Below are positions 18,338-26,443 of a DNA stretch of 64,000 bases, in pieces. Location of the stretch: positions 558,001 through 622,000 of the forward strand of contig CAWBXV010000006.1 in the NCBI GenBank assembly GCA_963792875.1. Direction: 5' to 3'. Position 1 is the first letter of the stretch; each line of letters begins with the position of its first letter. The notes under the pieces are model-generated. The model saw only the letters and a list, made by a program, of their open reading frames with translations, was not told the DNA's origin and made no database searches. The position numbers were made by a program, and so were the translations under genes. Origin of the DNA: JAHEGP01 sp963792875. GTDB taxonomy: Bacteria; Pseudomonadota; Gammaproteobacteria; Pseudomonadales; JAHEGP01.

Positions 18338-20173
18338 TCAGCTGAGCCCGGCGCGCAGTTCCATCAGCAGCTGCAGATAGCGGGCTTTTTGTTCTTCGCT
18401 GCGGTGTGGCAGGCCGCCGAGCGCGGCCAGCTCGCCTTCGAGTCTGCGGCGATGGCGCTCCTTGCGCAGGCGCTCGAGGGCGTCCAGGAATTCCCTCTGC
18501 GATTTCTGCTCGTCTTCCAGCAGGTCTTCAAACCCGAGCAGCCTGGCGGCGCACTCGTGCTTTTCCGTGTTGAGCCACGAGCCCAGCAGGCTCGCGGTGG
18601 GGGTGTCGGGCTCTCGCTGCAGGAGTTCCAGCATTTCCAGCAGCAGTTCGCCCTCCAGCGTCTCCGGTTGCTGCAAGTCGCTCAGATCGCCAGCGAGGGC
18701 GGCGAGCCTGGGGTGGAACAGCAGATTGGCCAGCGCTGCCCGCAGCGGGGTCTTCTCGATGCGGCTGGCCTGCCTGGGCCGGTGCCGCGGGCGTTCCGCC
18801 GGGTTCTGCGCTGCAGGCGGTGGCTGTGCCGGCGCCGGCGGTTCTCGTTGCGGCGGGGCCGCCGCCGGGCTGGCGGTCTGCTGGCGCGCCAGCTGGGTCA
18901 TGGTGCCATGGTCCAATCCGGTGCGGCGGGACAGTTCCTGCAGCAGCAGCTGGCGGAATACGCCCTCCGGAGCCTGGCCGATCAGCGGCAGCGCCAGCTT
19001 GCTGAGGCGCGCGCGACCGTCAAAACTGCCAAGGTCGATGCCTCTGCTGAGTTCCTCGAAGAGAAAGTCCGCGATGGGCTGCCCGCCGGCCAGCAGCGCT
19101 TCGAAGTGTTCGCGGCCGGCCTTGCGGACCAGGCTGTCGGGGTCCTCCCCCTCGTCGAGGAACAGGAAGTTGGCCTGGCGCCCGTCCGCCATCAGGCCCA
19201 TGGTGACTTCGAGGGCGCGGGCCGCGGCGCTCCGGCCCGCGCGATCGCCGTCAAAACAGAAGGTGACGCGGGCGCAGCACCGGAACACGCGCTCCAGATG
19301 GGCGCGGCTGACAGCCGTGCCGAGCGTCGCGACGGCGTAATCGATGCCGTGCTGCGCCAGGGCGACGACATCCATATAGCCCTCGACCACGACCAGTTGG
19401 TTGAGCTGGCGGCGCGCCTGACGGGCCTCATACAGGCCGTACAGCTCGCGGCCCTTGTTGAAGACCGGCGTCTCCGGGGAGTTGAGATATTTGGGCGTGT
19501 CGTCGCCCAGCACCCGCCCGCCGAAACCGATCACGCGGCCGCGCGCGTCCCGGATTGGAAACATGATGCGCTCGCGGAAGCGGTCGTAGCACTGGCCGTT
19601 GTCCCGGGTGACCAGCATGCCCGCTTTGATCAGCAGTTCGCGTTCCGCGGCGGTGCCCCCCGCGGCCTGCAGCAGATTGTCCCAGCCCGCTGGCGCGAAG
19701 CCGATGCCGAAGCGCTTGGCGATGACGCCGGTAAGGCCGCGCTGCTTGAGGTAGGCAACGGCGTTGCCGGCATCGGCATGGGCGCGCAGCTGGCGCTGGT
19801 ACCAGCTGCTGCAGCGCTGCAGCACGTCGAACAGCGGCTCCTGCTCGCGCCGGGGGTCGGGGCCCTCGCCCTGGACTCGCGGGATTTCGAGGCCGGCGTG
19901 GCGCGCCAGCGATTCGATGGCGGTGGGGAAGTCGAGCCGCTCGTAGTCCATCAGGAAGGAGATGGCGTTGCCGCCCGCGCCGCAGCCGAAGCAGTAGTAA
20001 AACTGCTTGTCGCCGTTGACGGTGAACGATGCGGTCTTTTCCTGATGAAAGGGGCACAGGCCCTTGTAATTGCGGCCCGCGCGCTTCAGCGCGACCCGCG
20101 CGTCGATGAGGTCGACGATGTCGACGCGATCGAGCAGGTTATCGATAAAGGACTGGGGAATTCTGCCGCGCAT
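18338..20173 (-). CDS. dnaG: DNA primase
   Basis: A 611-residue primase that makes RNA primers for replication. The N-terminal zinc-binding domain has Cys40, His43, Cys61 and Cys64 (CPFHQEKT and YYCFGCGAGG). The TOPRIM catalytic core carries VVEGYMDVVAL at about 265 and FDGDRAG at about 310. A long Pro/Ala-rich linker (about 435-475) precedes the C-terminal helicase-binding domain that contacts DnaB. ATG start MRGRIPQSFIDNLL is typical. It sits between yqeY and rpoD in the macromolecular-synthesis operon; the 130-base gap before rpoD contains the palindrome GCGTAGCTACGC followed on the minus strand by seven Ts. Confidence 0.97.
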   Translation of the reverse strand: MRGRIPQSFIDNLLDRVDIVDLIDARVALKRAGRNYKGLCPFHQEKTASFTVNGDKQFYYCFGCGAGGNAISFLMDYERLDFPTAIESLARHAGLEIPRVQGEGPDPRREQEPLFDVLQRCSSWYQRQLRAHADAGNAVAYLKQRGLTGVIAKRFGIGFAPAGWDNLLQAAGGTAAERELLIKAGMLVTRDNGQCYDRFRERIMFPIRDARGRVIGFGGRVLGDDTPKYLNSPETPVFNKGRELYGLYEARQARRQLNQLVVVEGYMDVVALAQHGIDYAVATLGTAVSRAHLERVFRCCARVTFCFDGDRAGRSAAARALEVTMGLMADGRQANFLFLDEGEDPDSLVRKAGREHFEALLAGGQPIADFLFEELSRGIDLGSFDGRARLSKLALPLIGQAPEGVFRQLLLQELSRRTGLDHGTMTQLARQQTASPAAAPPQREPPAPAQPPPAAQNPAERPRHRPRQASRIEKTPLRAALANLLFHPRLAALAGDLSDLQQPETLEGELLLEMLELLQREPDTPTASLLGSWLNTEKHECAARLLGFEDLLEDEQKSQREFLDALERLRKERHRRRLEGELAALGGLPHRSEEQKARYLQLLMELRAGLS

Positions 20174-20236
20174 GCCGCCGGGCCGGTTTACAGTGACACA
20201 GGATGCGATGACCGCAGCCGAGGGGCCAGGTGTGGT

Positions 20237-20689
20237 TCAGGCGAGTCGCTGCTTGATCTGTCGGCTGACTGCGCTCATGTCGGTGCGTCCCTGGACCTGG
20301 GGCTTCACCAGGGACATCACCGCGCCCATGTCCTTGACCGTGGCGGCACCGATCTGTGCGATGGCTTTGTCGATGATCAGGTCGATCGCCTCGGCGCTGA
20401 GCGCTGCCGGGAGGAACTCCTGAATGACGCCCATCTCGTAGGCTTCGATCTGCGCCAGATCGCTGCGGCCGGCGGTCTCGTACTGCGCATGAGACTCGCG
20501 CCGCTGCTTCAGCATCTTGTCGAGGATGACGAGCAGGCGCGCATCGTCGACTTCTATGCGCTCATCGACCTCGATCCGCTTGATGTCGGACATGATCAGC
20601 CGCAGGGCGGCCACCCGCTCTTTCTGCCGCCCCTTCATGGCGTCCTTCACGGCGCTTTGAATGGACTGCTTGAGTGTCTGCTCGATCAT
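20237..20689 (-). CDS. yqeY: GatB/YqeY domain protein
   Basis: A 150-residue all-helical protein of the GatB/YqeY family. The domain resembles the C-terminal tRNA-binding part of the aspartyl/glutamyl-tRNA amidotransferase subunit GatB, but the gene stands without GatB here. Typical sequence includes KGRQKERVAALRLIMSDIKR (about 19-38) and IQEFLPAALSAEAID. It commonly lies between rpsU and dnaG in gammaproteobacteria, as here. The exact molecular role is not established; a function in charged-tRNA quality has been suggested for relatives. Confidence 0.93.
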   Translation of the reverse strand: MIEQTLKQSIQSAVKDAMKGRQKERVAALRLIMSDIKRIEVDERIEVDDARLLVILDKMLKQRRESHAQYETAGRSDLAQIEAYEMGVIQEFLPAALSAEAIDLIIDKAIAQIGAATVKDMGAVMSLVKPQVQGRTDMSAVSRQIKQRLA

Positions 20690-20799
20690 GGATCAGTTCC
20701 GTGCCGCTGGAGGCGGCGTCGCTACGGGCGCTGCTGGAATGGGCAAGGCCGGGTAGTGGCATCCGGCCAGCGCAGGCGACGGTCGGATTGACAGTTTAT

Positions 20800-21015
20800 T
20801 TAATAGAGGCGCGTGAGCCGCTTGTTTTCGCGCTGCAGCTTTTTCAGGTGGCGCTTGACGGCGGCGGCCTTGTTGCGCTTGCGCACGGCGGTGGGCTTTT
20901 CGTAGTACTCGCGGCGGCGCACCTCGGCCATGATGCCGGCCTTTTCGCAGGAGCGCTTGAAGCGGCGCAGGGCAACGTCAAAGGGTTCGTTTTCTCTTAC
21001 TCTGACTTCTGGCAT
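20800..21015 (-). CDS. rpsU: 30S ribosomal protein S21
   Basis: A 71-residue very basic protein of the small ribosomal subunit, needed near the anti-Shine-Dalgarno region for initiation. The sequence begins MPEVRVRENEPFDVALRRF and contains RREYYEKPTAVRKRKN-like basic helix sequence, matching bacterial S21 at full length. It is the first gene of the rpsU-yqeY-dnaG-rpoD operon, coupling translation, replication and transcription initiation. A good promoter lies upstream (21097-21125). Confidence 0.98.
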   Translation of the reverse strand: MPEVRVRENEPFDVALRRFKRSCEKAGIMAEVRRREYYEKPTAVRKRNKAAAVKRHLKKLQRENKRLTRLY

Positions 21016-21096
21016 GTAATCTCGATTCCGGTTTTCGGTCGATGCGTTGGATGAACACCGCTACCAAGGTTGGCGTCAGTGGCAAAAAGGTGGGCA

Positions 21097-21125
21097 ATAA
21101 TATACCTGCGGCCGGAAAAATGCAA
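21097..21125 (-). promoter_or_regulatory. Sigma-70 promoter of the rpsU-dnaG-rpoD operon
   Basis: On the minus strand TTGCAT (21120-21125) and TATTAT (21097-21102) are separated by exactly 17 bases. They lie about 80 bases upstream of the rpsU start, within the AT-richer rpsU/tsaD divergent region. Confidence 0.65.
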
Positions 21126-21316
21126 AGCAGCAGAAGAATGCTGCGCAAAGTATGACCGCTTATCGGCAGTGAAGCCCACGCGCTGGAGCAAAACGCCAAT
21201 GATAGCAAAAGTCTGCGCTGCGTGGCACGAATTACCGTTTATCCGTTTCTCCGGCGGTCCCCATTGTTTAGAATGCCCCCTGCGCAGCATTGCCGGGAGC
21301 GCCGCTGGACGGGCCG

Positions 21317-22345
21317 ATGAGAGTACTGGGAATCGAGACATCCTGCGACGAGACCGGGGTGGCCATCTACGACAGTGAGCGCGGTCTGCTGGCGCATCGC
21401 TTGTACAGCCAGGTCGCGCTCCATGCGGAGTACGGCGGCGTCGTGCCCGAGCTGGCATCCCGCGATCACATCCGCAAGACCCTGCCCCTGATCAGTCAAT
21501 GCCTGGCCGCCGCCGGCCTCGAAGCTGGCGACATCGGCGGCGTCGCCTATACCGCCGGGCCCGGCCTCATCGGGGCCCTCATGGTGGGGGCGGCGATCGC
21601 GCGTTCGCTGGCCTACGCCTGGGAGGTGCCCGCCGTCGGTGTCCACCATATGGAGGGGCATCTGCTGGCGCCGATGCTGGAGGCGGCGCCGCCGGCCTTG
21701 CCACTGGTGGCCCTGCTGGTATCGGGTGGACACACCCAGCTGGTGGCCGTGCCCGGCATCGGCCGCTACGAACTGCTTGGCGAGTCGCTGGACGATGCTG
21801 CCGGTGAGGCCTTTGACAAGGTGGCCAAGATGCTGGGCCTGCCCTATCCTGGCGGTCCGGCGCTGGCGAGGCTGGCCCAGGATGGCGACGCCGCGCGCTT
21901 CGACTTCCCGCGCCCCATGACCAACCGCCCCGGGCTGGATTTCAGCTTCAGCGGCCTCAAGACCTATACCCTCAATGCGCTGGCCGGGCTGCGCGATGAC
22001 GCCGGCGAGCTGTCGGAGCGGGATCGCGCCGACGTCGCGGCGGCCTTCCAGCGGGCTGTGGTGGAGACGCTGGTGATCAAGTGCCGGCGCGCGTTGCAGC
22101 AGACCGGCATGGAGCGCCTGGTGATCGCTGGTGGCGTGAGCGCCAATCTGCAGCTGCGCTCCGCCCTGGCGGAGATGACCGCGGGCCTGGGTGCCGCGGT
22201 GTTCTATGCGAGGCCTGAGTTCTGCACCGACAACGGGGCCATGATCGCCTACGCCGGGTGCCTGCGCCTGCAGGCCGGCCAATGCGACGATCTGGCGATC
22301 GCCACGCGGGCGCGCTGGCCGCTTTCGGATTTGCCGCCGCTATGA
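21317..22345 (+). CDS. tsaD: tRNA N6-adenosine threonylcarbamoyltransferase
   Basis: A 342-residue ASKHA-fold metalloenzyme that installs t6A at position 37 of ANN-decoding tRNAs together with TsaB, TsaC and TsaE. ATG 21317 gives MRVLGIETSCDETGVAIYD, the canonical N-terminus; an upstream start adds nine unrelated residues. The metal-binding motif HHMEGHLLAP lies at about 110-119. Other motifs are VSGGHTQLV at about 137 and PYPGGPALARLA. It is divergent from rpsU, a classic arrangement, and is followed closely by folB and folK. Confidence 0.97.
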   Translation: MRVLGIETSCDETGVAIYDSERGLLAHRLYSQVALHAEYGGVVPELASRDHIRKTLPLISQCLAAAGLEAGDIGGVAYTAGPGLIGALMVGAAIARSLAYAWEVPAVGVHHMEGHLLAPMLEAAPPALPLVALLVSGGHTQLVAVPGIGRYELLGESLDDAAGEAFDKVAKMLGLPYPGGPALARLAQDGDAARFDFPRPMTNRPGLDFSFSGLKTYTLNALAGLRDDAGELSERDRADVAAAFQRAVVETLVIKCRRALQQTGMERLVIAGGVSANLQLRSALAEMTAGLGAAVFYARPEFCTDNGAMIAYAGCLRLQAGQCDDLAIATRARWPLSDLPPL

Positions 22346-22373
22346 GGGGCTGGCGTCAGCACAGGGGGTAGCA

Positions 22374-22730
22374 ATGGATATCGTCTATATCCGCGATCTG
22401 AGGATCGACACGGTGATCGGCATTTTCGACTGGGAGCGTCAGGTGCGCCAGACGGTCAGCCTGGACCTGGAGATGGCCACCGATATCGCCCGCGCCGCGC
22501 GCTCGGATCACATCGACGACGCGCTCGATTACAAGGCGGTGGCCAAGCGCCTGATGGGCTTTGTCGGCGCCAGCGAGTTTCAACTGGTCGAGACCCTGGC
22601 GGAGCGCTGTGCCGAGCTGGTCCTGCGCGAGTTCGGCGTGCCCTGGCTGCGACTGCGGCTGAGCAAGCCCGGGGCGCTGCGGGGAGCGCGGGACGTGGGT
22701 ATCGTGATCGAGCGGGGCAGCCGGGCTTGA
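22374..22730 (+). CDS. folB: Dihydroneopterin aldolase
   Basis: A 118-residue enzyme of folate synthesis that cleaves dihydroneopterin to 6-hydroxymethyl-dihydropterin and glycolaldehyde. It starts MDIVYIRDLRIDTVIGIFDWE, the family N-terminus including the active-site glutamate. The later LDYKAVAKRLM and the catalytic lysine in RLSKPGALRGA (about 98) are present. It lies 28 bases after tsaD, and its stop overlaps the folK start by four bases, so folB and folK are translationally coupled and act in consecutive steps. Confidence 0.95.
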   Translation: MDIVYIRDLRIDTVIGIFDWERQVRQTVSLDLEMATDIARAARSDHIDDALDYKAVAKRLMGFVGASEFQLVETLAERCAELVLREFGVPWLRLRLSKPGALRGARDVGIVIERGSRA

Positions 22731-23227
22731 CGGCGCGCGTCTACCTTTCCCTGGGCAGCAATATCGCCCCGCGGCGCCATCTGCGGGCCGCGCTGCGCGC
22801 CCTGCGGGCGACGTTCGGTGAACTGCTGGTCTCGCCCGTGTACGAGAGCAGGGCGGTCGGTTTCGACGGCGCCAACTTTCTCAATCTGGTGGTGGGGCTG
22901 GACTCGTCGCTCTCCGTGGGAGCGCTGAGTCGCGAACTGCGGCACATCGAGGAGCAGCTCGGGCGCGTGCGCGGGCAGGAGAAATTCAGCTCGCGCACGC
23001 TGGATATCGACATACTGACCTACGGCCAGACGGTCGGCGAAGTGAGCGGCATCTGCCTGCCGCGCGACGAGATCGAAAAGTATGCGTTCGTGATCCGGCC
23101 GCTGGCCGACATCGACCCCGCCGGGCGCCATCCGGTCGATGGCCGCAGCTACGCCGACATCTGCGCCGAGGTCGCAAGCGACCCCCTCGCCCTGTGGCGG
23201 GTGGAGTTGGACGGCAGCGCCGACTGA
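22727..23227 (+). CDS. folK: 2-amino-4-hydroxy-6-hydroxymethyldihydropteridine diphosphokinase
   Basis: A 166-residue pyrophosphokinase that transfers diphosphate from ATP to 6-hydroxymethyl-dihydropterin, the product of FolB. The start is TTG overlapping the folB stop (TTGA). Motifs are YLSLGSNIAPRRHLRAAL (3-20), VYESRAVG (pterin site) and RTLDIDILTYG (about 86-96), with the two metal-binding aspartates. Length matches the family. Confidence 0.95.
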   Translation: MTARVYLSLGSNIAPRRHLRAALRALRATFGELLVSPVYESRAVGFDGANFLNLVVGLDSSLSVGALSRELRHIEEQLGRVRGQEKFSSRTLDIDILTYGQTVGEVSGICLPRDEIEKYAFVIRPLADIDPAGRHPVDGRSYADICAEVASDPLALWRVELDGSAD

Positions 23228-23249
23228 GCGATCGCGCTGCCGGCGCTTA

Positions 23250-23999
23250 TCAGCCTGCAGTGCTCCTGCCGCCGTCGACCGCGATGATCTGGCCGGTGAC
23301 GTAGGGCGCCTGCGTGGCCAGAAACCAGGCCGTCTGGGCGATGTCCAAGGGCTGCCCGCAGCGTCCCTGCGGTATTCTTGCCAGGATGGCCGCCTGCTCC
23401 GCGCTCTGCGGCGCCGACTCCGGCCAGAGGATGGCGCCGGGAGCGATGCCGTTGACCCGCACCTCCGGGCTCGCCTCCAGCGCCAGCGCCCGGGTCATCA
23501 TGGCCAGGCCGGCTTTGGCCAGACAGTACACGGTGTGGTCGCGCAGGGGCCGCTCCGCGTGGATGTCGATGAGGTTGACGATGCTGCCGCCGCTGGCGCG
23601 CAGCTGCGGCAGGCAGGCCTGGCTGAGGAAGAACGGACCCTTGAGGTTGCTGTCCACCAGCGCGTCCCACTGCCGCTCATCCACCTGCCCCAGGGGCGTT
23701 GGAAAGAAGCTGGACGCGTTGTTGATCAGCACATCGAGCCGCCCGAACGCCGCCTGCACGAGGGTCGGCAGCGCGGTCAGCGCGGCCAGGTCGGCCAGGT
23801 CGGCCGGCAGCGCCACGGCGCTGTGGGGCCGCGCCGCGCACAGCTCGGCGGCCAGCGCTGCCGCCTCGCCGCGCGAGCGGCGGTAGTGGATGGCGACGCG
23901 GTAGCCCTGGCTGTGGAAGTGGCGTGCCATGGCGGCGCCGAGTCTGCGCGCGGCGCCGGTGATGAGCACGACCGGCTCCGGCGCTGCCGGCGGCGGCAT
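23250..23999 (-). CDS. folM: Pteridine reductase / dihydromonapterin reductase-like SDR
   Basis: A 249-residue short-chain dehydrogenase. ATG 23997-23999 gives MPPPAAPEPVVLITGAARRL; a longer start would overlap apaH. The cofactor motif TGAARRLGAAMA (with the TGxxxRxG form typical of pteridine reductases) lies near 14-25. NNASSFFPTPL lies around residue 90, and the YCLAKAGL motif gives the catalytic Tyr and Lys. It ends convergently with folK, 22 bases away, which fits a role in reducing dihydropterins or dihydrofolate. It follows apaH by a single base and is probably co-transcribed with it. Confidence 0.85.
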   Translation of the reverse strand: MPPPAAPEPVVLITGAARRLGAAMARHFHSQGYRVAIHYRRSRGEAAALAAELCAARPHSAVALPADLADLAALTALPTLVQAAFGRLDVLINNASSFFPTPLGQVDERQWDALVDSNLKGPFFLSQACLPQLRASGGSIVNLIDIHAERPLRDHTVYCLAKAGLAMMTRALALEASPEVRVNGIAPGAILWPESAPQSAEQAAILARIPQGRCGQPLDIAQTAWFLATQAPYVTGQIIAVDGGRSTAG

Positions 24000-24000
24000 C

Positions 24001-24837
24001 TCAGGCGTCTCCCTTCGGGGGCAGCGTTGGCTGGCAGGCGCAACTGATGCGGGTCTGGTCATTCAGGCGCAGCAGGGTCAGCCTTCCTCCCCACACGCAG
24101 CCGGTGTCGAGCGCGTGCACGTCGGGTTGCCGCGTGACGCCCTCCAGGGCGGCCCAGTGACCGAAGATGAGCTGATGGCCGTTGAGGGCCGGGTTCTTGT
24201 GGTCGAACCAGGGGCGGAAGCCGGGGCGCGAAGAGACCTTGCTGTCGCTGTCCTCCAGATCCAGGGTGCCGTCGGCGCAGCAGAAGCGCATGCGCGTCAG
24301 GTAGTTAGTGATGACGCGCAGCCGTTTGATGCCCGACAGGTTGTTGTTCCAGCACAGCGGGTCATTGCCGTACATGCCGCCCAGAAAGCGCCGGCGGCGG
24401 TCCGAGCGCAGGGCGGCCTCGACCTCCCGGGCCAGGCTGTGCGCCTTGCTGAGACTCCAGATGGGCGGGATGCCGGCGTGGACCATGGTGTAGCCGAGCC
24501 GGTTGTCGGTATAGATCAGCGGCTGGTGGCGCAGCCAGTCGAGCAGCTCCTCGCGGTCGGGGGCGTCGAGTATGGCGTCGAGGCTGTCCTTGGTGCGGGC
24601 CTTGCGCGAGCCCTCCGCGACGGCCAGCAGGTGCAGGTCGTGGTTGCCGAGCACGACCTTGCCGCGCTTGCCGAGCGACTGTGCAAAGCGCAGCACCTCC
24701 AGCGACTGCGGTCCGCGGTTGACCAGGTCGCCCACCAGCCACAGCGCATCTCTGGCCGGGTTGAAGGCCACCTCTTTCAACACGCAACGCAGGGCGGCAT
24801 AACAGCCCTGGACGTCGCCGACGGCGTAGGTGGTCAT
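24001..24837 (-). CDS. apaH: Bis(5'-nucleosyl)-tetraphosphatase, symmetrical
   Basis: A 278-residue metallophosphatase that splits Ap4A into two ADP and can decap Np4-capped RNA. The calcineurin-like motifs are GDVQGCYAAL (7-16), GDLVNRGPQSL (about 36-46) and LGNHDLHLLA (about 66-75), all with intact metal ligands. Later family sequence includes TMVHAGIPP and FGHWAALEG. It belongs to the folM-apaH-apaG-rsmA-pdxA-surA-lptD minus-strand series, an arrangement close to that of E. coli and Pseudomonas. Confidence 0.97.
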   Translation of the reverse strand: MTTYAVGDVQGCYAALRCVLKEVAFNPARDALWLVGDLVNRGPQSLEVLRFAQSLGKRGKVVLGNHDLHLLAVAEGSRKARTKDSLDAILDAPDREELLDWLRHQPLIYTDNRLGYTMVHAGIPPIWSLSKAHSLAREVEAALRSDRRRRFLGGMYGNDPLCWNNNLSGIKRLRVITNYLTRMRFCCADGTLDLEDSDSKVSSRPGFRPWFDHKNPALNGHQLIFGHWAALEGVTRQPDVHALDTGCVWGGRLTLLRLNDQTRISCACQPTLPPKGDA

Positions 24838-24951
24838 GCGGGGTTCACCTCCATGACCCCCAGCCCGTGGCGTGGGTACCGCGGCCGGCTCGTTGCGGTC
24901 CTGGCCGGTTGCCGGGGAGCAACGCGCGGTGCCGCCGGGACCTTGCGCTGG

Positions 24952-25332
24952 TCAATGCAGCGCCTGCGGATTGATGAGGCTGAAGCGGGGGATCAAGGCG
25001 TCGAAGTAGTCACCGGAATCCGTGACCATCTGATAGCTGCCTTCCATCGTGCCGACGGCCGTATTGAGCAGTGCGCCGCTGGTGTACTCGAAGGTCTCGC
25101 CGCTGGGGATGTAGGGCTGTTCGCCCATGACGCCTTCGCCGTGCACCTCCTTGCGATCGTTGTTGCCGTCGGTGATCACCCAGTAACGGCTGATGAGGCG
25201 CACGGGGCAGGGCCCCGCGTTGGTGATGGACACGGTATAGGTGAAGGCGTAGCGGTCATCGCGGGGCTCCGACTGATCGGTAAGAAAGCGCGACGACACC
25301 CGGATGGCGATGGCGTCGGCATTACTGACCAT
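24952..25332 (-). CDS. apaG: ApaG protein (DUF525)
   Basis: A 126-residue protein with a fibronectin-III-like beta sandwich (DUF525). ATG 25332 is chosen because the family starts with a short leader before IRVSSRFLTDQSEP; it overlaps the end of rsmA by 11 bases. Conserved parts are YTVSITNAGPCPVRLISRYW, the glycine-rich GEGVMGEQPYIPSGE and a C-terminal FDALIPRFSL. The biochemical role is unclear; mutants of enteric relatives affect magnesium and cobalt phenotypes. Coupling with rsmA and apaH is standard. Confidence 0.95.
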   Translation of the reverse strand: MVSNADAIAIRVSSRFLTDQSEPRDDRYAFTYTVSITNAGPCPVRLISRYWVITDGNNDRKEVHGEGVMGEQPYIPSGETFEYTSGALLNTAVGTMEGSYQMVTDSGDYFDALIPRFSLINPQALH

Positions 25333-26119
25333 GGGGTGCGCCGCCTGGCAGTGCATTGCTGATTGTCACAAAATCCTCCAGGCTGAGATTCTCTGCCCGC
25401 ATTTTACTATCAATTCCCAGCGAGGTGAGAGCGCCTTCGTCGATCAGAGCGCGCAATGCGTTGCGCAGCGTCTTGCGGCGCTGCCCGAACGCGGCATTGA
25501 CGACCTGGCCGAGTACCCGGGTGTTCCGCGCCGGCGTCGCGATGTGGCGCCGCAGCACCAGGCGCACTACGGCCGAGTCCACCTTGGGCGCCGGAAAGAA
25601 CGCGCCCGGCGGTACTTCGAACAGCGGCATCACCTGGCAGTGGTATTGCACCATTACGCTGAGGCGCCCGTAGTCGCCGTTGCCGGGCTGGGCCGCCAGG
25701 CGCTCCACGACCTCTTTCTGCAGCATGAAGTGCATGTCGTCGATCAGATCGCCGGCCTGCAGCAGATGAAAAATGAGCGGGGTGGAGATGTTGTAGGGCA
25801 GGTTGCCAACGATGCGCAGGCGGCCCGCGACCGGCCGCAGCGATGAGAAATCAAAGCGCAGCGCGTCGGCCTCGTGCAGCTGAAAGTTGTCGGCGTGGGC
25901 AAACGTCTGCTGCAGCCTCGCGGCCAGGTCGCGGTCGATCTCGATGGCGGACACCCGGGCGCCGCTGGCGACCAGGCCGCGCGTGATGGCGCCCTGGCCG
26001 GGGCCGATCTCGACGATGGACTGCTGGCCCGCCGGGTTGACCGAGCGCACGATCTTTTCGATCACCTGGGCATCGCGCAGAAAGTTCTGGCCAAACCTTT
26101 TCCGGGGGCGGTGCTGCAA
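25322..26119 (-). CDS. rsmA: 16S rRNA (adenine1518/1519-N6) dimethyltransferase
   Basis: A 265-residue KsgA family methyltransferase that dimethylates two adjacent adenines in the 3' hairpin of 16S rRNA. It begins MQHRPRKRFGQNFLRD. The SAM-binding motif is VEIGPGQGAITRGL (about 37-50), and the catalytic NLPYNIST lies at about 106-113, followed by a C-terminal helical domain rich in basic residues. It overlaps the apaG start. Upstream lies a 324-base gap before the pdxA end that contains a gene remnant. Confidence 0.97.
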   Translation of the reverse strand: MQHRPRKRFGQNFLRDAQVIEKIVRSVNPAGQQSIVEIGPGQGAITRGLVASGARVSAIEIDRDLAARLQQTFAHADNFQLHEADALRFDFSSLRPVAGRLRIVGNLPYNISTPLIFHLLQAGDLIDDMHFMLQKEVVERLAAQPGNGDYGRLSVMVQYHCQVMPLFEVPPGAFFPAPKVDSAVVRLVLRRHIATPARNTRVLGQVVNAAFGQRRKTLRNALRALIDEGALTSLGIDSKMRAENLSLEDFVTISNALPGGAPHGQ

Positions 26120-26284
26120 GGGCTCGTCCTGGTGTGTGTGCGTTAATTGGTCGGATTATAAAGCCGCGCGTCGGCAATGCCTAAGGGAATCGAGGTGACG
26201 GCTGCGCGTGGTTGCGGCGGGTAATCGTGTCCAAGCCGGCGTCGGCAGGGGCTGGCGCTGCGGGCCTGGTGGCGGGGTGCGGGT

Positions 26285-26404
26285 GTCAACCCGCGGGTTT
26301 TCGCCGGCGCGGTGACCGATCACGCCGAGTACAGCGGCGAGATGTATTCAACCATGATCGAGGGAGCGCCGGGTCACTGGGGCTCGCTTAGGTACCGGCC
26401 GTAA
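26285..26404 (+). pseudogene. Short remnant resembling a DUF3604 protein
   Basis: In the 324-base gap between rsmA and pdxA the plus strand encodes a 39-codon piece ending in TAA. It contains VFAGAVTDHAEYSGEMYS and then MIEGAPGHWGSLRY. The TDHAEYxGEM pattern resembles the second histidine motif of DUF3604 proteins. There is no start codon, ribosome binding site or longer frame, and the rest of such a protein (usually over 500 residues) is absent. The remainder of the gap, 26120-26284 and 26405-26443, holds nothing I can identify. The family call is from memory of motif pattern only. Confidence 0.4.
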
Positions 26405-26443
26405 CCGCGGCGCTGGGACGTATCTGCTGGCGGTGGTGGAGGT

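Noticed and set aside
18389..20791. 800-codon open frame on the plus strand opposite dnaG and yqeY
   Set aside because: It is antisense to clearly recognised genes, has no protein-like motifs, and arises from high GC content removing stop codons. Similar long antisense frames occur opposite surA/lptD (27865-30171) and purH (44723-46471).
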